From positions 59,519-86,129 of the forward strand of contig VHZZ01001891.1 in NCBI GenBank assembly GCA_009801015.1: 26,611 nt of DNA, in the 5' to 3' direction. The DNA comes from Silene noctiflora. Taxonomy: Eukaryota; Streptophyta; Magnoliopsida; Caryophyllales; Caryophyllaceae. The position numbers and the translations under genes are program-made. Within the stretch, counting starts at the first letter, position 1. Each line of letters starts with the position of its first letter. Of the stretch, positions 1 to 10,315 are shown in pieces. The notes beneath the pieces are model-generated. The model was not told the DNA's origin and ran no database searches. It worked only from the letters and a program-made list of their open reading frames with translations.

Positions 1-12
1 TATTATTATTTA

Positions 13-396
13 GGGGTTTTCTACGTGGTATCTCTGTATTTTTTTAAATTTTAAGTGATATTTCTACGTTTTTGAAAATGTTAGTGGTACCCTTAAATTT
101 TGTAAAATGTTTCTAAAATACCCAAATTACTATAAATTGCGTTTTTAATCAGTTAAATTTTGTAATGAAAATATGTTTACGATTAAGTAAACCAGGTTTA
201 TGTTAATGACATGACAAATTATTATCGGAAAATCAATCAAAAATGTATAAATTAAACATTTAAAAGAGGCGAATTAGAGAAGTTTGAGTATTTTAAGATG
301 TTTTTATTAAATTTAGGGATACCCTTGATATTTTTGAAAAGCGAGGTGTACCGCGTAGAATTCGAAAAAGGATAAGGGCACTACATAGAAAAACCC
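13..396. mobile_element. Non-autonomous Mutator-like element (MULE MITE) with 9-bp target duplication
   Basis: The two ends are long imperfect inverted repeats of about 100 bases. The left end begins GGGGTTTTCTACGTGGTA and the reverse complement of the right end begins GGGTTTTTCTATGTAGTG, with similarity continuing through GTTAGTGGTACCC / TATCAAGGGTATCCC. The element is flanked by an exact 9-base direct repeat TATTATTTA at 4-12 and 397-405. A 9-base target duplication with long terminal inverted repeats is the hallmark of the Mutator superfamily. There is no room for a transposase, so it would need one supplied in trans. The exactness of the flanking repeat is direct evidence of a transposition event; the superfamily is inferred from its length. 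Confidence 0.8.
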
Positions 397-518
397 TATT
401 ATTTAAAATGGTTGTGAGACATCACAAGTTTATATCATGTTTTTATGTTTCAAAGATTTACCTTACTCTTTTGTCTTTGTTTCATGGGCAAGTGTCCCCT
501 AAGATTATTGAAGAGATT

Positions 519-609
519 ACATTTTTTTTAATCATGATGTTATTGATCCAACATGGATTTATGTGAATTATTTGAGTACAATTTTTTTAATATTGATGTT
601 AGTGATCCA
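519..609. repeat. Short imperfect direct repeat (two copies, about 31 bases)
   Basis: A poly-T run followed by AAT(C)AT(G/T)GATGTTA(T/G)TGATCCA occurs at 519-550 and again at 579-609. It abuts the inverted-repeat MITE and probably reflects a local duplication or a nested older copy. Confidence 0.5.
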
Positions 610-848
610 GGTTAGCATCATGGATAAATATTATAATAGGTCTCACTTGTGACCGTTACAAGTTTGTGATAGCTGACGGGTCAAGTATCACCCATATGGG
701 TAAAAAAAACAAAAAGTAAAATGCATAAGAAATTACAAATGACTTGTCTTTATCCTCCCATGTGGGTTTTATTTAACCTGTCACAAGCTTGTGACAGATA
801 TTAAACGTCACAAATGAGAATTTGGGTAAATATTAATGCAAGTGGGAT
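603..848. mobile_element. Inverted-repeat MITE of unknown superfamily
   Basis: An imperfect inverted repeat of roughly 100 bases per arm can be followed. The left arm runs from GATCCAGGTTAGCAT through CTCACTTGTGACCG to TCACCCATATGGG. The right arm, reverse complemented, reads GATCCCACTTGCAT, then CTCATTTGTGACG, then AACCCACATGGG. The core 641-820 pairs best and contains near-palindromic TCACAAGCTTGTGA. Direct copies of ATCAT(G/A)GATAAATATTA lie at about 617 and 847, so the edges are confused by a local duplication. I see no clean target-site duplication, so I do not assign a superfamily. Confidence 0.45.
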
Positions 849-1130
849 CATAGATAAATATTAATGATCCACTTGAGCGGGAAGATACATGAAGAACAAT
901 CAGTACATCTGTTAGTATAGATTTGGAGCTTTATATAGCATAGAATTTGAGCTTATATATATATTTTACGAGCTTTATTAAGAAGAATCTGAACGCCTTT
1001 AAATAATTAACTCAAAATATTTTATTGAAATTCAAAAATAATACATATAAACACAATAAGACTTTAATTTTAACGCCTACAAAATTAAAATGTAAATCAA
1101 AATTTTTATAAGCTCAAAAAAATTGGATAT

Positions 1131-1230
1131 AAGTTCAAGTAATAAGAGTTCTCTTACTTTAATTGTAAAGTTGTAAAGTTGGGGTTCGATGGATATAGTG
1201 CGCTCATTTGTTAAAAAAAAAAAAAAAACA
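1131..1230 (+). mobile_element. tRNA-derived SINE, plus-strand copy
   Basis: A degenerate A-box-like stretch GTTCAAGTAATAAGAG (1133-1148) is followed by a B-box-like GGTTCGATGG (1183-1192), then GTGCGCTCATTTG, then a run of 16 A residues (1213-1228). This order (internal Pol III promoter, short body, A-rich tail) is that of a tRNA-derived SINE. It shares AAGTTG-G-GGTTCGAT and GTGYGCTCATTTG with the minus-strand copy at 1232-1355, which supports both as one family. The family name is not known to me. Confidence 0.6.
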
Positions 1231-1231
1231 T

Positions 1232-1355
1232 ATGATAATTTATTTATTTTAGTTCAAATGAGCACACTTAATTATGTCGCACGTGAGAATCGAACCTCCA
1301 ACTTTATGGTTAGAATAAGAAAGCTCTTACCACTTGAGCCAACTCTTATTCTCAA
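1232..1355 (-). mobile_element. tRNA-derived SINE, minus-strand copy
   Basis: Reading the minus strand, an A box TGGCTCAAGTGGTAAGAGC (1341-1323) and a B box GGTTCGATTC (1296-1287) are separated by a tRNA-like distance. The D-stem GCTC/GAGC is intact. The segment after the B box (CACGTGCGAC, then GTGTGCTCATTTG) matches the tail of the plus-strand copy. The rest of the cloverleaf is not credible (no good acceptor stem or anticodon arm), so this is a SINE head and not a functional tRNA gene. The two copies lie tail to tail. Confidence 0.65.
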
Positions 1356-1879
1356 TTCAGTGTAATGATGTGGTATATATCACAAGCATCATAAAATTTG
1401 GTAGATGAAAGTGAAAAAAAAGTGACCTTTATTCTCTGGTGATGGAAGATCAGTCTTAAACTGAGAGATGCCTTGATTGCTAGAGGAGGTATGGGATCTA
1501 ACAAATACCCTGGTGTACTCTTCCTTCATAAATTCTTCCCGACGGTCACAAGTTAATGACGACTTTCACAAGTCACAACCGATCTAAATAATGTACCATC
1601 TCTTACTCCTAGCATATGTGAATGAAAAAAAATACGGAGTACCAAGTACCAACTATTCTCTCGAAATAGCATCAAAAGGCAACTGCACAAAACACGCTAC
1701 AAGGTGCGGAATAACTTCTAGCAAAATGTATCTAAACTCGCTAAGAAATAAAGGGTGAAGTTATTTCTGGGGGGTTAAGGGTTAAACAACGGGGATTTGC
1801 CTGTGGCACATTGATACACGCGCGTTTACCCTAAATAAATTCCGACATGTAGGAAAATCTAGATTTCTAGCAGACTACC

Positions 1880-4800
1880 CTAACCAACATTCACCTCAAA
1901 TACACGTACACAGTTATCAGCTCCACAGGAAGCGAGCTGCACATCACTGCAATCTTCTATCTTCTCGGAGTTTCTCCACGCTAAGCGTTGCACGGTAGAA
2001 GCATGGCACATGAATGAATCTAATCGAGTAGCAAGGTTAGCTGTGAACTCTGGAACTGTCTCACAGCCGTCTTTGTATCTAGCCGAAAGGTGCCAGAGTT
2101 CTATGAGCCCATTTTCCATTCCAACTGCTAGTAGACCCTGTTTGGATTGACGGTTTACACCGAGCCAGGACAACGCGGTGACACTACTAGAGAATGGTGG
2201 TAGGGTCAAGAGTAGTTTTACCGAAGATTCGTTCTCAACACCCCATATCTTGACCGTTTTGTCTCTCGAACCGGTGGCAAACTCATGTCCGAAAGGATTC
2301 CAAGAACACGCCCATATAATTCTTTTGTGGGCCTCTTGCCTGACCAGAAGCTCGTAACTGATTTCTTCTGTGCCTGATCACCATTGCAGTGTGAACAAGT
2401 TAGTGCCTTGAAAGACGGTGTAATATAAATATAATATAAGACAGTCGGTTTATTATGTTTACTGTATTTGGCCAGTCTGATCATTGCATTAAAGGGTAAC
2501 CATAGCCAAAATGTTAGAATATTTGAGAAACAGGTTGAGCATCAGTTAATGTTACAGAAACTCAAGAACGGAGATTTTGCCCCTTTAAAGCACCTCAATT
2601 TAAGATCATGAAATCCAGCCATTACTTTTATTGTGCAAATTTTGAAGACAAAAATACTCGAGCTTAAGGCTGGTACATTGTCACTTAAATTCTCAAAAGC
2701 CGACTCGAGGACTTTCAGCAACTCTCATGCGCACTTTAAGATAAAATAGGCTAGCCATAGCCCGTAGGTGAGACACTGCGTTCGGAAGTCTTAAACAATA
2801 GTTGCTGATTAAACATACTTTTATATGGAGGACAGTAGGAACATCTTTGCCACTTTCGGCAAACTTAGCCTTGGTTTGTTTTTTGGAAAGAGTACCAATA
2901 CAGCCAATATGGATGCAGGAAGACACCAAAAGTAACCAGATTAAATTCTCTTAAACACACCAAATTAAGTGCTTTTCCCACAATACAAATAACCAGGTTT
3001 ACCTTTTCGTTTGATGGAGAAAACAGAGAATTGTCGGTCCCTGGAGACAGACAAAAGTAAGTTGTCATCGTGTGAAAATTCCATGTGGGTCACAGTCAAG
3101 TTGTGAGACTGCAAGCGACCAACTGCCTTCCATGATCCAACTTGCCACAGCCATATCTCTGCAACTGAGAGTGTCTGGGCCTGCAAAATAGTAACTTGTC
3201 AGAACTCAGAAGATATTCCCCCACTAACACCTAAAACAACATTGTTGCCACAAATGCTCCAGCTTGTGCAAAGTAAAGGGGATCGGGTGCACATAGCCAC
3301 ATATCGTATTAAACTGAGATTTAATACCCTACGCATTCGAGACCTCGCCTCTTTGTTGAAAAATAGAAGTTAACAACCACAGAAATCAGAAATAGAGCGT
3401 TCCCTCCACAACTATGGCAGGGCCAATAAAAATCCATTGAATAGTCGAGGCCTTATTTGAAGCTCACTAGATTTCACTAGTATTTTGCCCATGGGAAAGT
3501 AGGCTGGGTTCTTAAATTTTGGTTTTTTAAAACAGTGCAGTTCCCTTCCAATTCCATTGTCCGGCTCATCATTAAACCAAAAAAGAAAAAAAAAAGATCC
3601 AGCACCACTGAAAGATCCCTCAATTTTAGCATTTGCATGAAGACAAAATGGCAACACTGGTAAACGAGTGAACATATGACGTCTCCAGTCTCCTATACTC
3701 CAAATAAGATTAGCTGTCTTTCAAGAGCTACAGATTTAAGAGGGTAGCGGAGTCTTCGATTTATAACAAAAGAAAAGTTTCATAGCAAACACTAAGTACC
3801 TTAAACTCACTTTTCCTACCATCTGGATGACATTATACCTCATCTTTCAAGGATGTGCCTCGAAAACAAGAATAGATTAACATAATACTTCATACATACC
3901 TTACATGAGGAAGCAACAAGCTTCCCTTCATGATCACAGCATAAAGAGAACAATTCATTACCATGACCGTAAAGTTTGTGAGACTCTGGCCATAATGTAT
4001 GCCATGCCAGTTGGTCCTCTATAGGTGGTTCAGTAAATGTAACTGGTATTGCTTCAGGAACTGTTTCAAGGGTGTCGACCACTTCGCTGCCAGATCTCTC
4101 TGGAGTCTCTTGCGCGGCTTCACATGAAACATTTCACATTAAAAGTTTAGAACATTTGAAAATCCCCTGCAACAAAAATTACACAATCCCTAACCCTAAG
4201 TGTAACAAAGCTAAGTGTTAGTTTTAAGGTGCGAGGCGACAATGGCCCATGGCAACGAGGGCCAACACGCGCGCCTCATGCACACAAAATTGTATTTCAA
4301 AATAAAATTTTGTGCAACACCGCCGTTTTTTGGATGTTAAAGAGGGCGCTAAGATTCAAAAAAACAATAAAGCTAGGTATGATGGGGGCAAATGCAAAGG
4401 CATAGAAACAAATGTGAAGAGAAAATATATAAATTGCACAGAAGAGCGCCACATTAACTGTGCCTTGTGCAAAAGGCCTACCTAAGACGCCCAAGGAGTT
4501 TTAGCTAGTGCCTCGGTGAGCCTTGTGGGACGCTTTTTAAAACTAAGATATAAGTAGGCTAGCAGAAATGTTAGGCAGGAAAAGAAGGGGAAGGGAGAGC
4601 GAGGAAATACCGTGGACATAAATAGGTCTTTGCGATAAACCAAGAGCAGACATATTTGCTCCTAAGATTTGAACATCCTGTTGAATGTCTTCCTGGACGT
4701 CAGATTCGGCAGAAACAGCACAACTTAATGTCTTCAAGAAAGACAATGGAGCTTCAAACACTCTAGCGACTTTCTCATCAGCCCCGCTCACAAACCGATG

Positions 4801-7800
4801 GTTACCCTTCCCTTGAATAAGTGTCACACAATTCATATCATGGCCATGAACTTGAGGGCGAGCAATTTCATGCCAAGAGTTCTCATCTGCAGTATGATTC
4901 AACCATGGAGCAAAAACCCGAGTAGTCTGCAATTTCAGAAGTTCAAATGTAACTCCATACTCCTATTATAAAGAGGAACAGAACCAAAGAGATGTATAGA
5001 GTGTGACAGAAATCATCAATAGTGCACCGCGACAACTGCAGAACTATATGTTGTAGAAAAGAAATACTTCTATATAACAGAAGAGGCTGTTGACTAGTTG
5101 AATCACATTCTGTTTTGGATCTCTTGTGAAGCTTTTCCCATTCAAGATACAATTTTTAAAGGCCAAGTCAAATAGTTACATGCACCATTTTAGTAGGAAA
5201 GAAGAATATTACCTGGTCATGACTTACAGATAGCAAGAACTTTCCCGATCTAGCCCAAGAGATATCAGATACAGCTGCATAGTGCCCAGAAGGGACTTTT
5301 TGAGGCTGCCAGTTGGCAGAATCAACGCCAACATCTTTCCAAAGATGGAAAGATCCACCATACCCATGTGCTAGAATTGCATCCCCATTCGGACTCCAGT
5401 GCCCACCATAAAACCCTAAAGCACAATGGCTAAGTTCCCCAACAGTGACAACATTCATCCAGATACCAGAAGTTCTCTCCGGTTGCCAAATCATCATTGT
5501 CTTGTCCATGGACGCCGATAAAATACTTTGTGGCTGTATGTAACCTGTCCTCTCTCCCGACATCACTGAAGGTGGTTGCCACTGAACTGAATACACCCAG
5601 TCTTCATGCCCAATTAGGAGTGACTCCAGAGATATCTGATAGGAGGATGAGCCCGCAACAAGTACAGGACCTTCAATATACGATGCCAGGCCTATGACAC
5701 CTTTCCTTTTGGAACTGTCCACGATTTCACACGGGACTAATTTCCATATGCGTATGGTTTTGTCCTGTGACGAACTCACTAGTAGTAAGGTGTTTCTTTT
5801 ATCGTCCATCTCCACGGGCAAAGAGAAGTCCAGATTCCGTATCCAATCTGAATGTCCTTTAAGTTCACATGCACGAAGAAACTGAACCACACCAATTTTA
5901 ACCAAAATGAGAAACAATATCCACATATCCAAAATATTTGCTCTTTCAAGATTTATTACACATTTTTACCAACAACTTTCTTATATATTAATACTTGGTT
6001 CACTTTTAAGGTATTCCGGACCCTTAAGTTTTACTTCGGTTTTCAAAATCGCTTTAATCTTTATTCTCGATTTAAATTCTAAATTTTTATAAAAGAAATC
6101 CGGACTTCGATTTTAAAACCTATAAGGCTTCCTGGATTTTGTATTATGTTTCACTCCCCTTTTGTTTTTCACTTTTCCTTTTCTATATTTTCGCATTTTG
6201 AGGTGTGCGATCACCCATGGACGGTTCTAAAGGATGATTCATGTCAGCCGACCCCAAACCATTTGGGGATTAAGGCTCTGATGTTGTTGTTGTGTAACAG
6301 AAAAAAATAAACAATGCAACAGAGAACTCTGCTATATATATACCTTGCCTGTCCTTTCTCCACAATACAAATGAACCTTGTTATCCAAACCTCCCATAGC
6401 CAAGACCAGCTTCCCAGCATTACCAGGTAACTCTGCTAAGGCAAGTGCAACCATTGTTTTTGAACCGATTGAGATAGCTTCAAGATGTGACAATTTACAG
6501 TTGCCTGGAAAAGGCAAAGCAAGCAAAAAAAAGGGTTGATCTCCGCACAGAAGAGGGCACGCGAATAAGAAGCCAGTATAAAAAAAACAGAAAATGATGT
6601 TTCTAGTTGCTAAAGCTCACATGTCATTATGAGGCATATTCATGAATCACTCAAAAAATAGAAATAAAAAAGGCATACACTACAGAAGAGCACAAATACA
6701 CAGATGAAGCAGTAATAGAGACCGGGCATCTATGAGTTCCATGACACGATGGTGTTTCTAGTTGCTAAAGCTCACATTTCTTCAAAAACATCTGAGTCAT
6801 TCATATAGTCTACATATCAAATGCCAAACTAACTCAAGGGGAGTCACCCAGGGGGTGAGAAGATGTAGAAAACTGTGTTCTGCCAACCAATCTACGTAGG
6901 ATACAGATGCCATAACCCAATCTTCTTGTTAGTGAGTAGAATCAGCTGCCAAAATACATCTATGCCGAATAAATATGCCATTATCCAATGATAGTGAGGT
7001 TAAGAGAGTGTTTTCATCAAAATGGCCAGCTCGACGCCGATAGCCTCAGAAATTAAATGGATTAGCAAATGTATTTAAATTGTTCAGAAAATGCTTTAAT
7101 ACTCGCTTAATCAAATCTTACTCTCCAGAATACATTATTTTTTTGTTATTACATAGAGAAGAATATTAATCGTAGATTTCTTTTCTAGTAACTTGGACCT
7201 TGTTGGGATGACAAAAGTTGGATGAAAAGTGTGAGGAGAAGGGAAAGGGGGCAGAAGGCAATTTCCTCTGTTTGTCAGTAATTGGGCTAGAGGGAAATGG
7301 AGAGATCCAATATCCTTCGTCCAACGTGGGAAAGATTTGGAAGGACAATAGTCCCTTGTGAAGCCCGAACTCCATTACACGCGTGGCTAAATATACCATA
7401 TCCCTATCTCCCATCCTCTCATTTTTCTCATTTTTTACCATTCGAGACATCTTCAGAGATGTTATTTGTCTATCAACTACCTCATAGGCAGAACCGCAGA
7501 AGCCCCAAAAATCGATTTAGTAGACTGTAGTCGACACCAATGTTTAGACAAAGCAGTGGCCCGTTAGAGGCATAACTCATAAGTATACTGGTAGATATCG
7601 TCTTGAGGTAAACATATACTCTTAAGATTAAAACAAAAAATGTGTAGTAATAAACAGATTTGAGATTCAGATCCTTCATGTTGTGAGCCTTACCTAATTG
7701 GCCTAGCAAGATGAACAGAAGGGAGACAAATAAAACAAAAGGAGGCAATAACAGTCATGAATAAATATACTACAAGTACAGTGAGATTAGGCTGCTGAAC

Positions 7801-9309
7801 CATTAGGTATTTGCTTTTGCATGTTTAAATCAGATAAACTTCTGACAAGATAACAGTGAACTTATATTTTAATGCTAAATTAGAAGAAAAATCTCATCCA
7901 GCATGGAAAACATATCCACATGTTGAAAACATTCATGAGCCGAGCCTATAACTATTTGCAGAAAACATCATCTGATAAATACACTGAAAATATTAGATTG
8001 GTTACAAATCTAACTTACCTCCAGGAGCTAGTGGCAGAATGATTTCCCAGATGTTAACAGTACCATCAGACGAAGTAGATGCAAACAGTGCTTCGTTTGT
8101 GGAAAGCATAATTCCAGAGATGCACGTTACTCCCTTCTTGTGTTTTTCAGGAACAGTCAAAACATGCCTCCACTATAATCACGTATAAGACAGAACCATA
8201 GTTAATTGAGTGGTCCACATTATTTGATACGTGGATTACGCAGAATGGTGCATGATACAACCCAACCCCTGAATAACTCTAACTAGACTTAGAAAAAACA
8301 TTCCACTCTCACCCACCCAGAAAATGCCCATCTCGTATTTTCAGGCACCAAAAAACACCACATATGACAGAATACATCCAGAATCATACCTCTTCACATG
8401 ATCATGAATGCTGGCAACATTACTAAAAAGCAATAGAGGTCAGAAGAAGTACCTTTTTCTCTCCAAGAGAGTACTCCCACAGCATGATCACACCATCAGC
8501 ATCCCCAGAAAGTAAATAGTGAAGCTGCAACTGCTGAGCTGCATCAAAATCGTAACAATTACTCGTAGCATAACTAAGAATCTGAGAGTACTTGTTCAGT
8601 ACAGCAACATCATTATCCTAGTGACTCAAGGTCTCCTCTACGTTATGAGGTAAGGGAAGTTGAATGTATTTCTTTACCCCCTATACTAGCTTCATAGAGA
8701 GGCTGTCTCCAGATGACCTATAATGAAATTATGTCGAGAATTGCATTGAAAGACTCCTACTTTATCATTAAAACATAACACCACCAATTCAATGAGTCAT
8801 TTTGCTTTATTTCATCGTAATTCGTAACCCACAACCAAAAACAATTTCTATAAGAATATATTTGAATCAGTATACTAATTAGACAAAATAATCGTAATCA
8901 TAATTAACAAAATACTGTATTTTAAAAGGTAAACTATTGACAGGGACAGAAGAAGAGCGAGAAAGAACCTCGAAATGCAAATTTGGAGTTTGGAAGCCAG
9001 TAAGTGGAATTAACAGCAGCCTTATGACCAGGGAGAGTGGTCAAAATCTGAGCTTTCTGCAACCACAAGAAGAAATCAATGATGACCCACTATATGAAAT
9101 GGGGTAATACCACTAACGAAGAATAGAAAAGGTAAACAAATGATTGAGACGGAGGAAAAAAAAGAGGAAGAAAGAGTTGATACAAGAGGGCAGAAAACGG
9201 CGACGGCATTATGAGCACCAAAGGAGACGAGATTAGAAGCACCCCATGAAACGTTGTTGACGATTCTATTGCAACCTGCTGCTATGAACAATCTCTCTGC
9301 TTCAACCAT
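1880..9309 (-). CDS. ELP2: Elongator complex protein 2 (ten exons, complete)
   Basis: Elp2 is the double WD40-propeller scaffold of Elongator, the complex that with Elp1/Elp3 builds carbamoylmethyl modifications on wobble uridines of tRNAs and is linked to Pol II elongation and, in plants, to stress and immune responses. Exons, in minus-strand order: 9309-9184, 9056-8969, 8538-8453, 8172-8019, 6504-6344, 5881-5213, 4926-4611, 4117-3900, 3180-3003, 2373-1880. They join in frame with GT-AG borders to 829 codons, close to the roughly 838 residues I recall for Arabidopsis. Landmarks: NNVSWGASNLVSFGAHNAVAVF (blade 1) near residues 17-38, LLSGDADGVIMLWEY, LVSSSQDKTIRIWKL, GHEDWVYSVQWQPP, SILSASMDKTMMIW, ALGFYGGHWSPNGD, HGHDMNC, LWPESHKLYGHGNELFSL, ATGSRDKTVKIW and a final DNCVRVFE. 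The start sits in a good context (gccATGg). The exon 8 acceptor has a weak pyrimidine tract. Exact borders are inferred. Confidence 0.96.
3231..3360 (-). mobile_element. Possible SINE in ELP2 intron 8
   Basis: On the minus strand a B-box-like GGTCTCGAATG (3344-3334) is followed by CACCCGATCCCCTTTAC and a tail ending GGCAACAATGTTGTTTT. The CGATCCCCTTTAC...GGAGC...GTTGTTTT pattern resembles SINE 3' parts common in plants. I see no A box and no target duplication. It is in the same orientation as ELP2. Confidence 0.35.
4221..4543. mobile_element. Non-autonomous hAT-like element in ELP2 intron 7
   Basis: The left end GTTTTAAGGTGCGAGGCGACAA and the reverse complement of the right end GTTTTAAAAAGCGTCCCACAA form imperfect terminal inverted repeats. 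The GC-rich interior with GCGCGCCTCATG, GCCTCGGTGAGCC and CCTTGGGCGTCTTAGG belongs to a repeat type commonly seen in eudicot introns. Flanks TAAGTGTTA and TAAGATATA match at six of nine positions and may be an eroded target duplication. Its inner edge is about 100 bases from the exon 8 acceptor. Confidence 0.5.
6180..6293 (+). mobile_element. SINE 3' part with Angio-domain, in ELP2 intron 5
   Basis: The plus strand carries GCCGACCCCAAACC, ATTTGGGGATTAAGGC and a (GTT)n tail at 6247-6293. This matches the conserved 3' domain described for a superfamily of angiosperm SINEs (the 'Angio-domain'). Just upstream, CACCCATGGACGGTTCTAAAGGATGATTCATGTC is also typical of those elements. No Pol III A or B box is evident upstream, so the 5' part is either diverged or truncated; the left limit given is approximate. 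The element is antisense to ELP2. Confidence 0.75.
6505..8018 (-). other. ELP2 intron 4 (long), with a local tandem duplication
   Basis: This 1.5-kb intron between exons 4 and 5 carries the frame on both sides (phase 1). Open frames within it (for example 7166-7450 and 7482-7748) have no homology I recognise. The one structure I can support is an imperfect duplication near 6547-6777 (separate entry). Confidence 0.6.
6547..6777. repeat. Imperfect tandem duplication in ELP2 intron 4
   Basis: A 25-base stretch beginning TGTTTCTAGTTGCTAAAG is identical at 6598-6622 and 6753-6777, 155 bases apart. Weaker similarity (ACAGAAGAG, GAAGC, AGTA) extends upstream of both copies to about 6547 and 6681, which suggests duplication of a segment of about 80-100 bases followed by divergence and small indels. 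Confidence 0.6.
9131..9155. mobile_element. Solo Stowaway-type end inside ELP2 intron 1
   Basis: GGTAAACAAATGATTGAGAC followed by GGAGG matches the inner-to-outer sequence of a Stowaway right terminus seen elsewhere in this window (10915-10942, 25811-25836). The outer GAGTA and the opposite end are missing. The host intron is only 127 bases (9183-9057), so this remnant occupies about a fifth of it. Confidence 0.5.
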
Positions 9310-9548
9310 GGCTATTAATGGCTTCCCCTCACCCTCCTTTTCACCAGTTTACACACAGGAAGATGGTCAGTTTTCAGTTGGAAGTGCTGTGCAACGGGAG
9401 TTTGCGGCGAGTATTATTTTGCTTACGTTGTTTTGTTGAATCGGCTCCACCATGGGAACATTAACACAGGACTTGGGGCTAAATTAATCTAGAATCCTGG
9501 GTTCATCTGATGGTGCCGAGTTTTAATACAATTTTTATTTGCCTTATA

Positions 9549-9743
9549 CACTCTCCCGTTCTATATTTTTTTTCCCTATTTCCTTTTTCATTTATTCGGT
9601 TTTCTTCCCTATTTCTTTTTTTGGATGATTTGTGTGGTCCAAATTCAATAGTACGTGGGCAATTGTGTTTTGTGTGGTCCAAATTCACTCTCTTATTTCT
9701 TGTGCAAAAAGGAAAGGGGAAGAAAATATAGAATAGGAGAGAG
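9549..9743. mobile_element. Stowaway (Tc1/mariner-type) MITE
   Basis: The left terminus CACTCTCCCGTTCTATATTT and the reverse complement of the right terminus CTCTCTCCTATTCTATATTT are inverted repeats flanked by TA (9547-9548 and 9744-9745), the Stowaway target duplication. The interior has two copies of TGTGTGGTCCAAATTCA (near 9631 and 9672). It lies about 240 bases upstream of the ELP2 start codon. Confidence 0.85.
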
Positions 9744-9920
9744 TATAAAGTTTATTATTTTAATAGTTCTTTTATAATGCGTTTATTTATAATGCGGTGA
9801 CAGTAGACATTATCTCATTTTTCAATTAGTCATATCATTAAAGAACTACGAATACTTCTTTGTAATTGACGTCGGCTTTATCAATCTGTTTGCTTAGGCA
9901 CTATTCTTTTCGGTTGGAAA

Positions 9921-9960
9921 GAACCGAATTGAACTTAATGGAACTGAATTGAACTTAACG
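9921..9960. repeat. Two-copy tandem repeat of 20 bases
   Basis: GAACCGAATTGAACTTAATG is followed directly by GAACTGAATTGAACTTAACG, with two differences. It sits in the shared promoter region; no binding protein is implied by what I can see. Confidence 0.8.
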
Positions 9961-10306
9961 AGGAACTGATTTAATTTAAAAGTTAAATTGTGAAATATTG
10001 AACAAAACTAAATATAGCTAAAATGAGTTAAAATAAATGTAAATATAAAAATTATAATAAAAATATGATCATAAATATGAAAATAACATTTAATTAATTA
10101 AAAAACAATTGCAAAATACTAAAATTAATAAAATAAAAAGCAAGCCTACACAAGCTTTTGGTTCATTCTCTACAAACCTCAAAATCGACTCGACGATTTG
10201 AAATTAATTTTAACCGATCTCGAGCCAAGTTTTAACGATGTTAATCCCGAGAACTCTACGAACCGGCCTCGATCATTGCGAGACCTAAATCCGTTGGAGC
10301 ATGTTA

Positions 10307-10315
10307 AAACCCTAA
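10307..10315 (+). promoter_or_regulatory. Telo-box upstream of SDA1
   Basis: AAACCCTAA, extended to AAACCCTAAACCCC, lies 86 bases before the SDA1 start codon. Telo-boxes near the transcription start are typical of plant genes for ribosomal proteins and ribosome assembly factors, which fits the SDA1 role. I found no accompanying site II (TGGGCY) motif. The same bases form most of a five-codon upstream ORF at 10301-10315 (ATG TTA AAA CCC TAA) if the transcript starts upstream of it. Confidence 0.65.

Larger units (their letters stand above)
1..1879. other. Intergenic flank rich in small transposons, downstream of ELP2
   Basis: No protein-coding gene is supported here. The stretch holds a Mutator-like MITE (13-396), a second inverted-repeat element (about 603-848) and two related SINE copies in opposite orientation (about 1131-1355), each listed separately. 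About 1360-1879 should contain the 3' UTR of the minus-strand ELP2 gene. I could not place its poly(A) site with confidence. Positions 860-1130 are AT-rich with nothing I can recognise. Confidence 0.7.

Noticed and set aside
1287-1341. tRNA gene on the minus strand
   Set aside because: A and B boxes and a D-stem are present, but there is no credible acceptor stem or anticodon arm, and a sibling copy with an A tail lies next to it. It is a SINE head.
7166-7748. Open frames within ELP2 intron 4
   Set aside because: No homology, no start context of note, and composition like the surrounding intron.
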